Assembly: GCF_019969845.1 (NCBI RefSeq)
Contig: NZ_JAHXYR010000011.1
Location: forward strand, 1 to 64,000
Source: Sphingobacterium sp. GVS05A
GTDB taxonomy: Bacteria; Bacteroidota; Bacteroidia; Sphingobacteriales; Sphingobacteriaceae
Direction of reading: 5' to 3'
Length of the DNA: 64,000 bases
The translations under genes and the position numbers were made by a program. Below, in pieces: positions 49,709 through 60,035 of this stretch (within the stretch, counting starts at the first letter, position 1; each line of letters begins with the position of its first letter). Under the pieces are notes generated by a model, which saw only the letters and a program-made list of their open reading frames with translations, was not told where the DNA came from and did no database searches.

Positions 49709-52700
49709 TTAGAATTTAACATTTAAACCAAATAATACAGTCCGTGGCCTAGGGTAATAGCCCAGGTCGATGCCAGATACCCAACCATCCGTGCCATAAC
49801 CGATCTCCGGGTCCATGCCGTCGTATTTGGTAAAAGTGAAGAGATTCTGGCCCTGCAGATAGAAACGGATCTGATTGGCGTATTTCCACCTGATCAGTTT
49901 TGAAAGGTCATAACCTAGGGTTACATTGCTGATCCGCAGGAAATCGCCATCCTGAATGTATAAGTCCGAAAACTGCCAGTTGACATTTGTTTCAGTCACA
50001 CGCGGGATGGTATTGGAAGTACCTTCGCCCGTCCAACGGTCTAGTATCCGGGTGGTATAGTTCGCTTGCTTATTGGTATGATTTCGGTAAGACTGCACGA
50101 TCTTATTGCCTAAAGAACCGTAAGCATTGATCGAAAAATCAAACCCCTTGTAATCCAGTCCGATGTTAAATCCATAGGTAAAATTAGGCATACCTACCCC
50201 TAGATTGGTCTTGTCAGCGGCATTGATGATCCCGTCATTATTTTGATCCACATATTTTACATCACCAGGCTTGACATCCGCTTGCAGAATACCCTTTCCG
50301 GCATTTTTCCAGGTATCAATTTCTGACTGGTTCTGGAAAAGACCATCGGTCTTATAGCCCCAGAAATAACCAATAGGCAGGCCATTTGCCGCGCGGTAAA
50401 ATTCCTCTGAATTGTCGTATAACATCGCTGTTTGACCATGGATTATACCGTCTTCGGTTGGGATCTGACCAACTTTATTTTTGTTATATGCTCCATTGAC
50501 ACCAAGACGGTACTTGAATTCGTTCACCTTATCCGACCAATTGAGTCCGAGTTCGACTCCGGTATTTTTTACATCGCCACCATTGATAAAGGGGGGCAGC
50601 GTTCCTGTAGTCGCCAGCACTGGCGCCGTCACCAGCCAGTCTTTGGTCTTTTTGACATAAAAGTCGGCCACCAAGTCCAGACGGTTTTGTGCAAACTTGG
50701 CATCAAATCCGATATTTGTCTGTTCGGAGGTTTCCCAGGTTAAGTTGGGATTGGACAGGCGGCTCGGATAGGCACCGGAGATATTGTTATTGCTGGTGCC
50801 GAACACATAATGGGCTCCGGGATTGGACGAGGTAATTCCCGTTGAGGTGCTGATTGGCGCGGCGTACTGGAAATCAGCAATATCCTGATTGCCCACCTGC
50901 CCCCAGGAAGCACGGAGTTTAAGGAAGTTTATTCCACCTAGATTCTCCTGAAAGAAATCTTCCGAAGATATCACCCAACCCGCTGATACTGACGGAAAAT
51001 ACCCCCAGCGGTTGGCACGTGAAAATTTGGATGAAGCATCGGCGCGCAAGGTAGCATTCAGAAGATACTTTTCTTTATAATTGTAGCCCAAGCGGCCGAA
51101 ATACGAAACCCGACGTGTGACGTTTTCCGGTTTTCCCGAAACGGTGCGGGTCTCAACCACATTTCCTTTCTCATCCAGATGCGCCTGCCCCGTTGTGTTG
51201 TCCAGATAGGCATGTGCAAAATCGTTGAACTGCGAAAGTAGGTTCCAGTTTGAGCCCGAAAGGTACGTTCCCTGATATCGTAGCGACTCCATTCCGATCA
51301 TAGCCGAAAAGCGGTGATCCGTTTGGATATCAAAATCATAGGAAGCGGTATTTGTCCAGGTCAATGTATGCCCCTTGCTCATATTCTGGGAAGTGGTGGT
51401 ATGGTCCTGATTGTAGGTATAAATAGAAAAACGGTACAAGGGCGTAAAGCTCCGGTATTCCGATGCATAATAATTAAAGCCCAATAAGGAGCGTATTTTC
51501 AGTCCCTTAATCGGTTCGATCTCTGCAAAGACATCCGCGAGCAACTTCTGCCCATCGTTGCTATTATTAGAATTGGTCATCATTACACCATACGGATTGC
51601 TATCTCCATTGTACCACGGTGAGTTGGAAGTATCGTTGAAGGGGCTGCCATATAGTCCGTTGTCTGAATAGACCGGTGACAGCGGCGAAGTGGTGAAAGC
51701 ACCGCGTAAAGTATTATTGTATTGGTTTCCCACACCGATGCCACGGTTTTTAATGTAATTGAAATTGAGGTGCTGCCCGATTTTGACAAAATTGTCAAAC
51801 AGTTTATGTTCCGAATTTGTACGGAAGCCATAACGCTGATAATTGGATACGTCTTTACCACCTACGATCCCCTCCTGACTGATGTAGTTCATCGACAGTG
51901 CATAGGTGGATTTTTCGGTACCACCGGTCAGAGCCACATTATAATTGTCCATTTTCGCATTGTCCTTGAACATATAATCCAGCCAGCTGGTGTTGGCCAG
52001 TCCTTGCATGCCATCAAAATTGATTGTCGAAGCACCCGAATTGAGGGATTGCTCATTCATGATTGTTTTATACTGATGGGCATCCAGTAATTTCGCCTTA
52101 CGTGAGACATTCTGGATACCGGTATAGCCGTCAAAGGATAGCTGGCTTTTACCGGCTGAGCCCATCTTGGTGGTTACCAGCACGACCCCATTGGCAGCCT
52201 GCGAACCGTAAATCGCTGCCGAAGCGGCGTCCTTGAGGACATCGATAGAATGGATGTCTGCTGCGTTCAATACCGAAATATCGCCGCCCGGCACACCATC
52301 AATGACATATAGCGGTCCTGAATTACCAATCGTTCCCAATCCACGGACGACCACTTTCATATCCGCTCCGGGCTGACCAGAAGTGGATGTAATGGAGACA
52401 CCCGGTGCTTGCCCCTGAAGTGACTGTAAGGGGTTCAGCTGATTTCTTTTCTGCAATTCCTCGCCTTCGACTTTCAAGTTTGCACCAGTATTGAGCTTTT
52501 TCTTTTGCACACCGTAACCGATGACCACCACTTCGTCCAGATCCGAGGTGATGGGTTGCAGGCGGATGACGCTGTTCGCTCCAGTAACTGTAATTTCCTG
52601 CGTTTTATAGCCCACGTAAGATATCGTTAGCACGCTTCCTTTTGGAGTCTGCAATGAGAATTTACCCGACTCATCCGTGCTTGTTGAGATCTTCTGATTC

Positions 52701-52846
52701 TTTATTTTAATACTCGCGCCCCCGATCGGCAAGCCTGAATCAGCTGAAACAACCGATCCTGTAAAGGACTGTGCCCAGACCAGCGAAGTCATTCCGGTCA
52801 TGACCACCACGGCCACACCCCTGCTCAACAATTGTTTGCTTATCAT
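49709..52846 (-). CDS. SusC/RagA family TonB-linked outer-membrane transporter
   Basis: A 1045-residue glycan importer. Signal peptide to about residue 26, carboxypeptidase-regulatory domain (about 27-105, GSVVSADSGLPIGGASIKIK), then LDEVVVIGYGVQKKKLNTGA leading to the plug with VVRGLGTIGNSGPLYVIDG, and a barrel closed by VLFGLNVKF. Together with SusD it brings oligosaccharides into the periplasm, where the GH enzymes act. Between the GH31 gene (29 bp) and SusD (12 bp). Confidence 0.96.
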   Translation of the reverse strand: MISKQLLSRGVAVVVMTGMTSLVWAQSFTGSVVSADSGLPIGGASIKIKNQKISTSTDESGKFSLQTPKGSVLTISYVGYKTQEITVTGANSVIRLQPITSDLDEVVVIGYGVQKKKLNTGANLKVEGEELQKRNQLNPLQSLQGQAPGVSITSTSGQPGADMKVVVRGLGTIGNSGPLYVIDGVPGGDISVLNAADIHSIDVLKDAASAAIYGSQAANGVVLVTTKMGSAGKSQLSFDGYTGIQNVSRKAKLLDAHQYKTIMNEQSLNSGASTINFDGMQGLANTSWLDYMFKDNAKMDNYNVALTGGTEKSTYALSMNYISQEGIVGGKDVSNYQRYGFRTNSEHKLFDNFVKIGQHLNFNYIKNRGIGVGNQYNNTLRGAFTTSPLSPVYSDNGLYGSPFNDTSNSPWYNGDSNPYGVMMTNSNNSNDGQKLLADVFAEIEPIKGLKIRSLLGFNYYASEYRSFTPLYRFSIYTYNQDHTTTSQNMSKGHTLTWTNTASYDFDIQTDHRFSAMIGMESLRYQGTYLSGSNWNLLSQFNDFAHAYLDNTTGQAHLDEKGNVVETRTVSGKPENVTRRVSYFGRLGYNYKEKYLLNATLRADASSKFSRANRWGYFPSVSAGWVISSEDFFQENLGGINFLKLRASWGQVGNQDIADFQYAAPISTSTGITSSNPGAHYVFGTSNNNISGAYPSRLSNPNLTWETSEQTNIGFDAKFAQNRLDLVADFYVKKTKDWLVTAPVLATTGTLPPFINGGDVKNTGVELGLNWSDKVNEFKYRLGVNGAYNKNKVGQIPTEDGIIHGQTAMLYDNSEEFYRAANGLPIGYFWGYKTDGLFQNQSEIDTWKNAGKGILQADVKPGDVKYVDQNNDGIINAADKTNLGVGMPNFTYGFNIGLDYKGFDFSINAYGSLGNKIVQSYRNHTNKQANYTTRILDRWTGEGTSNTIPRVTETNVNWQFSDLYIQDGDFLRISNVTLGYDLSKLIRWKYANQIRFYLQGQNLFTFTKYDGMDPEIGYGTDGWVSGIDLGYYPRPRTVLFGLNVKF

Positions 52847-52875
52847 ATGATTTGATTTATAAATTGGTTTTTACA

Positions 52876-55737
52876 TTATTTTAATTTCACCTGTAAGGCT
52901 TTTCCGTTATAAGCGACTGTTGTTGAGTTTCTTGTGCTGCTGTCGATACCCACAGCATTTTTATCATTGACAAAAATGATATTGAATTTTCTGTTGCGTA
53001 ACATACCCTCAAAATCACCTATGCGATCAGCCAATGACAGAGTGCCTGTGTTGTGATCATAGCGGATATCAATGCGACTGTATTTTCCCTTTTCGTAGTT
53101 ATAATTATTGCCTTCATCTTCATATAGTGAAAACTGGCCATCGGCTCCGGCATAGATATATAGATCCAGGACAGTCTGCTTTTTCTCTGTTGTGTATTGC
53201 AGCTGCTGACCTATTGGAACGATGGCGCCAGCTTTTGCATATACGGGAATACGCTCATAGGGCGCATTTACCACCAGGTCCAGGCCACCACTTATTTTCT
53301 TGCCATTGTACAGATCGTACCAGTCGGCACCTTTTGGAAAATGTACTTTCCGGCTTGTTGCACCTTTCTCGGTAACCGGGTTGATTAATAATGCAGGTCC
53401 CCAGAGGTACTGGTCATTACGGTCAAATCCTGCTTTATCCATCGGAAAATCCATGGCCAACCCCCGTATCATGGAATAATCTTCGAAAAAGGTCTTTGCC
53501 GCCAGGCTATAGTTATAGCACAGCAATTTATAGCGCAAATTGATTGAATAGAGCATACTTTTATAAGCCGGATGTTCCTCGGGTGCAATGTGATAAGGCT
53601 CACGGTACGGGAATTGGCCATGCGCTCGGAATAGTGGTAAGAATGCACCATACTGGTACCAGCGGCTATTGAGTTCGCGCCATTCTTCCAGATCCGTAGC
53701 ATTAGGCTTATGGAACCTGTTTTCGACCAGGAATCCGCCCGCATCCATTGTCCAATACGGTGTACCGGACATGGAGAAATTTATTCCGCCGGCAATCTGG
53801 TCTTTCATATCATGCCATCGGGACGCGATGTCCCCGCTCCAAGCCGCCGCAGCATAGCGCTGCTGGCCAGAAAAAAATGAACGCGTCAGGATAAAAACCC
53901 GTTTATTTGGATCTGTTGCCCGCTGGCCTTCATAAATGCCCTTGGCATTTTGGAGCGGGAAGGCATTATAGTAGCGCACTGAAGAGCCGATGCTGGGTTG
54001 GAAAACAGCTTTACGTTCATCCAGATCAATATTGGAATGAATATCCGGTTCACTGGCGTCCATCCACCAAGCATCGACGCCTATTTTAAACAAGTTGTTG
54101 TCCAATAGCTTCCAGAAAGCATCCCTTGCACCCTGGTTGAAGGGATCATAAAATGTAGAGGTATAGCCCTTGCCGATCCAATCTTTGCGACCATCGTAAA
54201 TATTTCGTGGGTAAATCCACTTATTAGTCTTAAACTCGGCATATACAGTGGATTCTTCATTGATTTTTGGCCAGGCGGAGATCATGATCTTTAAATTTTT
54301 GTCATGCAGTTTCTTCACCATTGCCTTCGGATCAGGAAAGCGGTTGGGATCAAACTTTTGGCTTCCCCAGTCATTTTCTGACCAATACGACCAGTCCTGC
54401 ACGATGTTGTCAATCGGAATCTTCCGCTGGCGGAATTCCATGGCTGCCTGCTCGATTTCTGCCTGCGTTTTATAGCGCTCGCGGCTCTGCCAAAAACCAA
54501 AACTCCAGATCGGCATAATTGGTGCTTTACCTGACAAATGTCGATAACCGCTGATCACATCGTCCATGGATGTGCCATGGACAAAATAATAGTCAATTGC
54601 ATCCCCGGCTTCGGAATTAAATGAAAAGAGGTCCTGCCGAGCTGCAGGAATTGGGCTCTGCCAATTTAAGGTAAAGTATGACTCACTCCCATCCGGGATC
54701 CACTCCATCCGGATCTGGTGTGCCTGGTCTTTTTCCAAGACCTTTTCAAGCTCAAAAGTACCGGCATTCCAGGACTGCCGCCACCGGTCAGCGACAAGCT
54801 CGCCGTCGATCCAGACCTTCATATAGCCCGAGTATTTGAAGTGCAGCACGTGCCTGCCTGAATACGGCGAAGCTAAGGTACCCTCATAAACGACCTTACT
54901 ATCCGCAAGCTTCACATCTTTGGGAAACTTGTGCTGATCTGTTAAATAACCATAATCAATGATCGACTCCGGTCGGGAAAGGTATACCTCATCGTTATTT
55001 CGATTCATGTAGGTCGCCGTCAGCCAGCCCTCTTGCCCCTCCTTAGATGAAAGTTTCAATGCATTCAGCGGCAATAAAGGACGTACGTCACCCGCTTTCG
55101 TGATGGAATAGTTATGCCAGAGCAAGCCATAGTTGTTGGTGGAAAGCAAAAATGGAATTCCGATTTCAGTATTATACTGCAGGAGGGTGACCTGTTTTCC
55201 ACGGTTGTAGTTCATTACAGCGTTCTGATGTTGCCCAAGACCATATATACCCTCTTCAGGACTGACAATAAAGTCCTGGTTGATGTGATAAAAAGCATCG
55301 CCATTGTAGCTATTGGCAGTAAAAGAATTGGAATTTCGCTTTGCCTCTTTCAGAATGGGACGATCCTTTAAGTCGTAAAACTCCACCTTACCGGTCTGCA
55401 ATGAAATCAAAGCATACAGATCGGCTGTCTGTACCGTGGCAGTAGAATCATTTGATCTAATGGTCAGTGATTTAAGCTGCCGATGTAACGAGTCTACGAT
55501 GACCAAGCTCTGTTGTTTAGTTAAGACAGCTCCGCTAGGAACTACCGTTACCCGTACGATCTTATCCGTGATGGCGTCCAGATAGACGTCCTGATCTATT
55601 GATGTTTCGGAGTTTTTGAAACTGACCCTTATGCCAGTGGCCGTTTTTTCAAGCTGAGCTTTGTGAGTTTGTGCGAATCCCTGATGCACGATTGCAAAGA
55701 GCATCAAACCGCTTAAAGCATACGTTATGTTGCGCAT
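52876..55737 (-). CDS. Glycoside hydrolase family 31 (probable alpha-xylosidase) with PA14-like insert
   Basis: A 953-residue enzyme with a signal peptide ending GFAQ. The N-terminal beta-sandwich contains an inserted PA14-like module (about 270-370, GRHVLHFKYSGYMKVW). The TIM barrel carries the nucleophile D560 in WWMDASEP and acid/base D636 in WSGDIASRW, and a DUF5110-type C-terminus follows. The PA14 insert is a feature of characterised xyloglucan alpha-xylosidases. First gene of the six-gene unit GH31, SusC, SusD, lipoprotein, GH43, GH2. Alpha-glucosidase activity cannot be excluded from sequence alone. Confidence 0.88.
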   Translation of the reverse strand: MRNITYALSGLMLFAIVHQGFAQTHKAQLEKTATGIRVSFKNSETSIDQDVYLDAITDKIVRVTVVPSGAVLTKQQSLVIVDSLHRQLKSLTIRSNDSTATVQTADLYALISLQTGKVEFYDLKDRPILKEAKRNSNSFTANSYNGDAFYHINQDFIVSPEEGIYGLGQHQNAVMNYNRGKQVTLLQYNTEIGIPFLLSTNNYGLLWHNYSITKAGDVRPLLPLNALKLSSKEGQEGWLTATYMNRNNDEVYLSRPESIIDYGYLTDQHKFPKDVKLADSKVVYEGTLASPYSGRHVLHFKYSGYMKVWIDGELVADRWRQSWNAGTFELEKVLEKDQAHQIRMEWIPDGSESYFTLNWQSPIPAARQDLFSFNSEAGDAIDYYFVHGTSMDDVISGYRHLSGKAPIMPIWSFGFWQSRERYKTQAEIEQAAMEFRQRKIPIDNIVQDWSYWSENDWGSQKFDPNRFPDPKAMVKKLHDKNLKIMISAWPKINEESTVYAEFKTNKWIYPRNIYDGRKDWIGKGYTSTFYDPFNQGARDAFWKLLDNNLFKIGVDAWWMDASEPDIHSNIDLDERKAVFQPSIGSSVRYYNAFPLQNAKGIYEGQRATDPNKRVFILTRSFFSGQQRYAAAAWSGDIASRWHDMKDQIAGGINFSMSGTPYWTMDAGGFLVENRFHKPNATDLEEWRELNSRWYQYGAFLPLFRAHGQFPYREPYHIAPEEHPAYKSMLYSINLRYKLLCYNYSLAAKTFFEDYSMIRGLAMDFPMDKAGFDRNDQYLWGPALLINPVTEKGATSRKVHFPKGADWYDLYNGKKISGGLDLVVNAPYERIPVYAKAGAIVPIGQQLQYTTEKKQTVLDLYIYAGADGQFSLYEDEGNNYNYEKGKYSRIDIRYDHNTGTLSLADRIGDFEGMLRNRKFNIIFVNDKNAVGIDSSTRNSTTVAYNGKALQVKLK

Positions 55738-55805
55738 TAAAATAAGATTTATTGGTTACTGTATTCCCTTGGTTATTGATGTCCTTCCCAAGTGAAAGAA
55801 CAAAT

Positions 55806-55873
55806 CAAAGATATGGTGCAACCGGTTGTCTTAAGGCTATGTTTTGTTAACTTTTAGGGGGCGATTTGTTAAC
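55806..55873 (-). promoter_or_regulatory. Glycan locus promoter with a 22-bp-spaced direct repeat
   Basis: TTTGTTAAC occurs at 55843-55851 and 55865-55873 (plus strand; GTTAACAAA in the direction of the operon), 22 bp apart, two turns of the helix on one face. On the minus strand TATCTTTG (55806-55813) matches TAnnTTTG, and the proximal repeat ends 30 bp upstream of it, where the -33 region is poor. The leader to the GH31 start would be about 62 nt. This is the layout expected for an AraC-type activator such as the adjacent hybrid regulator. Confidence 0.6.
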
Positions 55874-55918
55874 AAGCAACAGGTAGTGATTTGAAAGAAA
55901 TATGGTTAATTGAATGAT

Positions 55919-58900
55919 TTAAAGATTCTTACGGTGAAAAGAAGGTAAGTTTCCAAAGGCGGATTTAAAATATTTGCTGAATTGTTTTGGATTGCCAAAT
56001 CCCACTTCATAAGCAATTTCTGCTATGGACAATTTGGAATTCTGGACGAGATGCATGGCGCGTTTCAGCCGGATATGCCGGATGTATTCCATTGGCGAAT
56101 AGCCTGTAATGGCGAGTACTTTTTTATAGAGTCCAACTCGGGTAATGTGCAGGCGTTTTGCCAGTAGTTCCACTGAAAGCGTGGAGTCGCTGAGATCCTT
56201 CTCGATTTCCCTGACCAGCGCTCGTATAAACTGCTCATCCGCGGATTCGATCTCCGGCTGTGACAGATTCACCTGAATCTGTTTTTTATATCGTTTTACG
56301 AGGTTTTGTTGTTGGTTGAAGATCTGCGCGATTTTGGAACGCAGCAAACCGATATGGAAAGGTTTGTTAATATAATCACTTGCACCCGCCTGTAGTGCTT
56401 CGACGGCGAGCTGCTGGTTGACCACCGCAGTTACGATAAGCACTGGAATATGCGCCAGCTTTGCCTGTTTTTTGATATGAAGGCAGAGATCCAGCCCACT
56501 TTCAACGGGTAAGTTCAAGTCGGTCACCACCAGATCGACCTGTTGCTTCAACAGGCACGCTTTTGCTTCGGCTACCGTAACCGCGGTAAATATGATATAG
56601 TCTGTCTGCAGCGTACGCTCCAGGTAAAGCAAGAAATCAATATCATCCTCGACCACCAAAATACAGGGTTTATCTGAGTAGCCGCTTTTCTGTGGCTCAA
56701 TAGGCATCTCACTGTGTTGTATAGGTAAATCCACTGTGAATGTTGTCCATTCCGGATTACTTGTTAGCTCGATGTTACCACCAAGAAATTCGATATAATC
56801 TTTCACGATAGATAGGCCAATGCCTGTTCCCTGGTTTAATTTCCCATTGGGCACTTCCAGCTGAAAATAGCGTTCAAAAACACGGGACTGCAATGATTCA
56901 GGAATCGGTGCTCCTGAATTCTGAATTTCAATATGAAGTACTTGTGCTTTTTCACCAGCTGTCAGCTCTGCTCTACAGACGACGTTACCAGCCTTTGGGC
57001 TAAATTTGATCGCATTGGAGACTAGATTATGGAGAATGCTTTCCAGCTTATGCTTGTCAAACCATCCGGCCTGTCCCTCTGGTGCAATATGTACCTGAAA
57101 ACGGATCTGATTAAGTTGCGCCAGTCCAACGAATGAAGTGAATTGTTGGCGTATAAAGTCCATTAGATCACCGTACTCCTCATTCCGCTCAAGTTCACTT
57201 TTTTCAAGCTTTCGGAAGTCCAGCAGCTGATTCACCAATTTAAGTAGACGATCTGCATTTTTCTTGATGAGGGTAAGATCAGTCTTCTTGCTGGCATCCT
57301 GTTCCTCGTCCAGTAGCTGCTGGGCCGGCGTCAGAATCAAACTGATTGGTGTACGGAATTCATGGCTGATATTGGTAAAGAAGCGCGTTTTCATGGCATC
57401 CAGTTCTTTAGCCTGCAAGGCCTGCTCTTTCGCCAAATAAAGCTGATTACGTGTCTTAATCCGTAGCTTTGTCCAATAATAAAATACCCAAAGTAGGGTT
57501 AATATTACTGTAGCATAAAGCACAAAAGCCCAATTTGAGCGCCAAAAAGGCGGCTGGATATCAATCGTCAGCAACAGCACCCGTTCGGACCAACTGTTGG
57601 AACCGATGGCCTGCCTGATGTATAAACGATACCTTCGGGAGTCAAGATTGGTAAAACTGGCCCGCATTGTCCCTGGTTCAAAGTCAAACCATTCATCACT
57701 TAGTCCCAGTAGTTGATATTGATAGAAACCAGTATGTTGCTGTAGGAAATCGAAAGTTGACAGCTCGACGGAAAGAGCGTTAAGGTTGTAGGACAAATTT
57801 AGTTCTTTTAGGTTTTGAAGAGATTGATCGTAAATCACACGACCAGAGAATTCCTCGCCTACGGCAATTTGTTTGTTGAAAAGATACAGATTGGAGAGCA
57901 CTGGTAATACCAGTGTATGTTCTACCCTAATTTTTGCAGGATCAATAAAATTAAAGCCCTTTGGCCCCCCAAAAACTAATCGACCATCCCGTAATGTTAA
58001 GGCCGCATTCTCATTGAAAACATTGCCCTGCAGACCTAACTCCTGTGTAAAATTGCGGATAATAAATTTTTCTGGCGACCCCGTTTCAACTATCTTGGAT
58101 AAACCTTTATTGCTGGAAGCCCAAGTATTGCCTTGATGATCGGTCAATAAAGCCAGGATTGCATCATCACTGAGTCCATTCTGCTGCGTCAGATAGGTTA
58201 TTTTGTCGCCTGTGATCATGTGCAGTCCCTCCTGCGTAGCCACCCAGATGCGTCCTTTTTTATCTTCCTTCACATCATAGATCAGATCGTTCATGAGCTT
58301 AATTGGCGAACTGTTGCTCGTGATATTTTTAACCTTCCCATCTGGGTTCAGCACCACTAGCCCAGTCGCGGAACCGATCCACAGTCTTTTTTTCGAATCC
58401 TCAAAGATTACCGAGATATAACTATTTTTAATAGTTTCACCTCCGGTATTGTAGGTCTTGGAAAAGAGCTCTGTTTTCTTATCAAATTGATATAGCCCGC
58501 TGCTGAGTGTTCCTACCCAGAAACGATTAAAGCTATCTGTGTAAATTTCCCATACACTATCGTCGTTTAATTTCCCTGGACCAGTATCCCGATGGAAAAC
58601 CTTAAAATTTTTACCATCAAAACGACACATTCCTCCCCTATAGGTCCCGATCCATAATATGCCATCAGCATCTAATAGTAATGAAACAATCACATTGCTG
58701 CTTAAACTATTTGGATCGCTAGGATCATGCAGATACTGTGTAAAGGTCTTTTCTGTACTATCATAATACAAAAGTCCGCCACCATTGGTGCCAATCCAGA
58801 GGTTGCCCTTTTTGTCCTCGACAAATTTATTGACATCATCATACGGAAGCGATTTGGGCAAGCCAGGATGGCTTTTTACCAAGGGAAACAGCAACAGGTT

Positions 58901-59929
58901 GGGATGATAATAACTGATCCCGCCCTTATATGTACCAGCCCAGATAATACCCGATTGATCTTTGTACAGACAAGTGATACTGTTGTAAGGAAGACTACGC
59001 AAGTCATAACCATCATGATCAATAATCTCTATACGCTGACTTTTCTTATTGTACACATTAATGCCACCATGATCGGTACCTAACCAGATCAGACCAGCGT
59101 CATCCTGAATTATATTCCCGACAAAGGGATTGGACAATTCCCTTTCCAGGTGTCTAGTCGACCAGTTTTTCACTTCAAGATTATAAACGCCAATTGGAAT
59201 ATCCTTTGAGTAAATCCAAAGATCTCCCTCCTTATCGGCGAATAAATTAAAATTTACGCTTTTATTACCAATAGGCAGCCGGATTGTTTGCCTAGTTTTC
59301 AATGAATTTTTATCGACCTGCCCCAACAGGCCATTTTCATAGATTAACCAGATCACCTGCCCCCGCCCTGCGATTACATCAGTAATTCTACTCTCTTTGC
59401 TCAATTGGGGAACGGTTTGATAAGATTTCTTTTGGCTATCATAGAGTAGCAGCGTACGGTCACTGTACAAGACTACAAAGTTGTGAGCATCTAAAGCACG
59501 GATGGTATAAACATCTTTTACAGGCAGGCGCAGATTTGTCAATACAGAATCAAGGTCTTGGATAATCTTGCCGGAGCGCTGATTGTACATATTCATCTGG
59601 CTGCTGGTTCGGATCCAGATATTGCCTTCAGGACCATCGAAGATTCCCGAAATAACATTGGCGCTCAAGCCGCTACCTTTACCGGCCGAATACCGAAAAT
59701 TGGTGAACTGCCGCCCGTCAAAACGACTCAAGCCAGATTCGGTACCAAACCAAAGGTAATTATACTTATCTCGTAGCGCACAATTCACGTGGTTATGAAT
59801 AAGCCCCTGATCGGATGTTAAGGTTTTGAATGCATAGGTATTGCCCTGGCTAAATGCTTCTGGTTGGCCCAGTAGAATAAACAGGAGTATGGATAGTGCA
59901 AAGTGTAAAAATGAGTTAAACTGCTGCAT
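55919..59929 (-). CDS. Hybrid two-component system protein (sensor kinase, receiver and AraC-type output in one chain)
   Basis: A 1336-residue one-protein signalling system of the glycan type. Signal peptide to about residue 28; a large periplasmic sensor of repeated two-bladed-propeller motifs (IWIGTxxG repeats, about 40-720) and a Y_Y_Y domain; one membrane helix around 800-823 (WAFVLYATVILTLLW). The kinase core has H856 in NISHEFRTP, then the ATPase (GTGIGLSIVKDYIEFLGG). The receiver aspartate is D1137 in VVTDLNLP. The last 100 residues are an AraC-type DNA-binding domain. It probably senses an oligosaccharide in the periplasm and activates the GH31-SusCD operon, which starts 181 bp downstream. 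Confidence 0.95.
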   Translation of the reverse strand: MQQFNSFLHFALSILLFILLGQPEAFSQGNTYAFKTLTSDQGLIHNHVNCALRDKYNYLWFGTESGLSRFDGRQFTNFRYSAGKGSGLSANVISGIFDGPEGNIWIRTSSQMNMYNQRSGKIIQDLDSVLTNLRLPVKDVYTIRALDAHNFVVLYSDRTLLLYDSQKKSYQTVPQLSKESRITDVIAGRGQVIWLIYENGLLGQVDKNSLKTRQTIRLPIGNKSVNFNLFADKEGDLWIYSKDIPIGVYNLEVKNWSTRHLERELSNPFVGNIIQDDAGLIWLGTDHGGINVYNKKSQRIEIIDHDGYDLRSLPYNSITCLYKDQSGIIWAGTYKGGISYYHPNLLLFPLVKSHPGLPKSLPYDDVNKFVEDKKGNLWIGTNGGGLLYYDSTEKTFTQYLHDPSDPNSLSSNVIVSLLLDADGILWIGTYRGGMCRFDGKNFKVFHRDTGPGKLNDDSVWEIYTDSFNRFWVGTLSSGLYQFDKKTELFSKTYNTGGETIKNSYISVIFEDSKKRLWIGSATGLVVLNPDGKVKNITSNSSPIKLMNDLIYDVKEDKKGRIWVATQEGLHMITGDKITYLTQQNGLSDDAILALLTDHQGNTWASSNKGLSKIVETGSPEKFIIRNFTQELGLQGNVFNENAALTLRDGRLVFGGPKGFNFIDPAKIRVEHTLVLPVLSNLYLFNKQIAVGEEFSGRVIYDQSLQNLKELNLSYNLNALSVELSTFDFLQQHTGFYQYQLLGLSDEWFDFEPGTMRASFTNLDSRRYRLYIRQAIGSNSWSERVLLLTIDIQPPFWRSNWAFVLYATVILTLLWVFYYWTKLRIKTRNQLYLAKEQALQAKELDAMKTRFFTNISHEFRTPISLILTPAQQLLDEEQDASKKTDLTLIKKNADRLLKLVNQLLDFRKLEKSELERNEEYGDLMDFIRQQFTSFVGLAQLNQIRFQVHIAPEGQAGWFDKHKLESILHNLVSNAIKFSPKAGNVVCRAELTAGEKAQVLHIEIQNSGAPIPESLQSRVFERYFQLEVPNGKLNQGTGIGLSIVKDYIEFLGGNIELTSNPEWTTFTVDLPIQHSEMPIEPQKSGYSDKPCILVVEDDIDFLLYLERTLQTDYIIFTAVTVAEAKACLLKQQVDLVVTDLNLPVESGLDLCLHIKKQAKLAHIPVLIVTAVVNQQLAVEALQAGASDYINKPFHIGLLRSKIAQIFNQQQNLVKRYKKQIQVNLSQPEIESADEQFIRALVREIEKDLSDSTLSVELLAKRLHITRVGLYKKVLAITGYSPMEYIRHIRLKRAMHLVQNSKLSIAEIAYEVGFGNPKQFSKYFKSAFGNLPSFHRKNL

Positions 59930-60035
59930 TGGTTATGATATGCCCAATGATACAAAAATTGAGCAAATACAACAAATACCAAACCTCTTTTTATCAAAAA
60001 GAATACACGGTCATGTGCGGTCTATCTTTTCTAAA

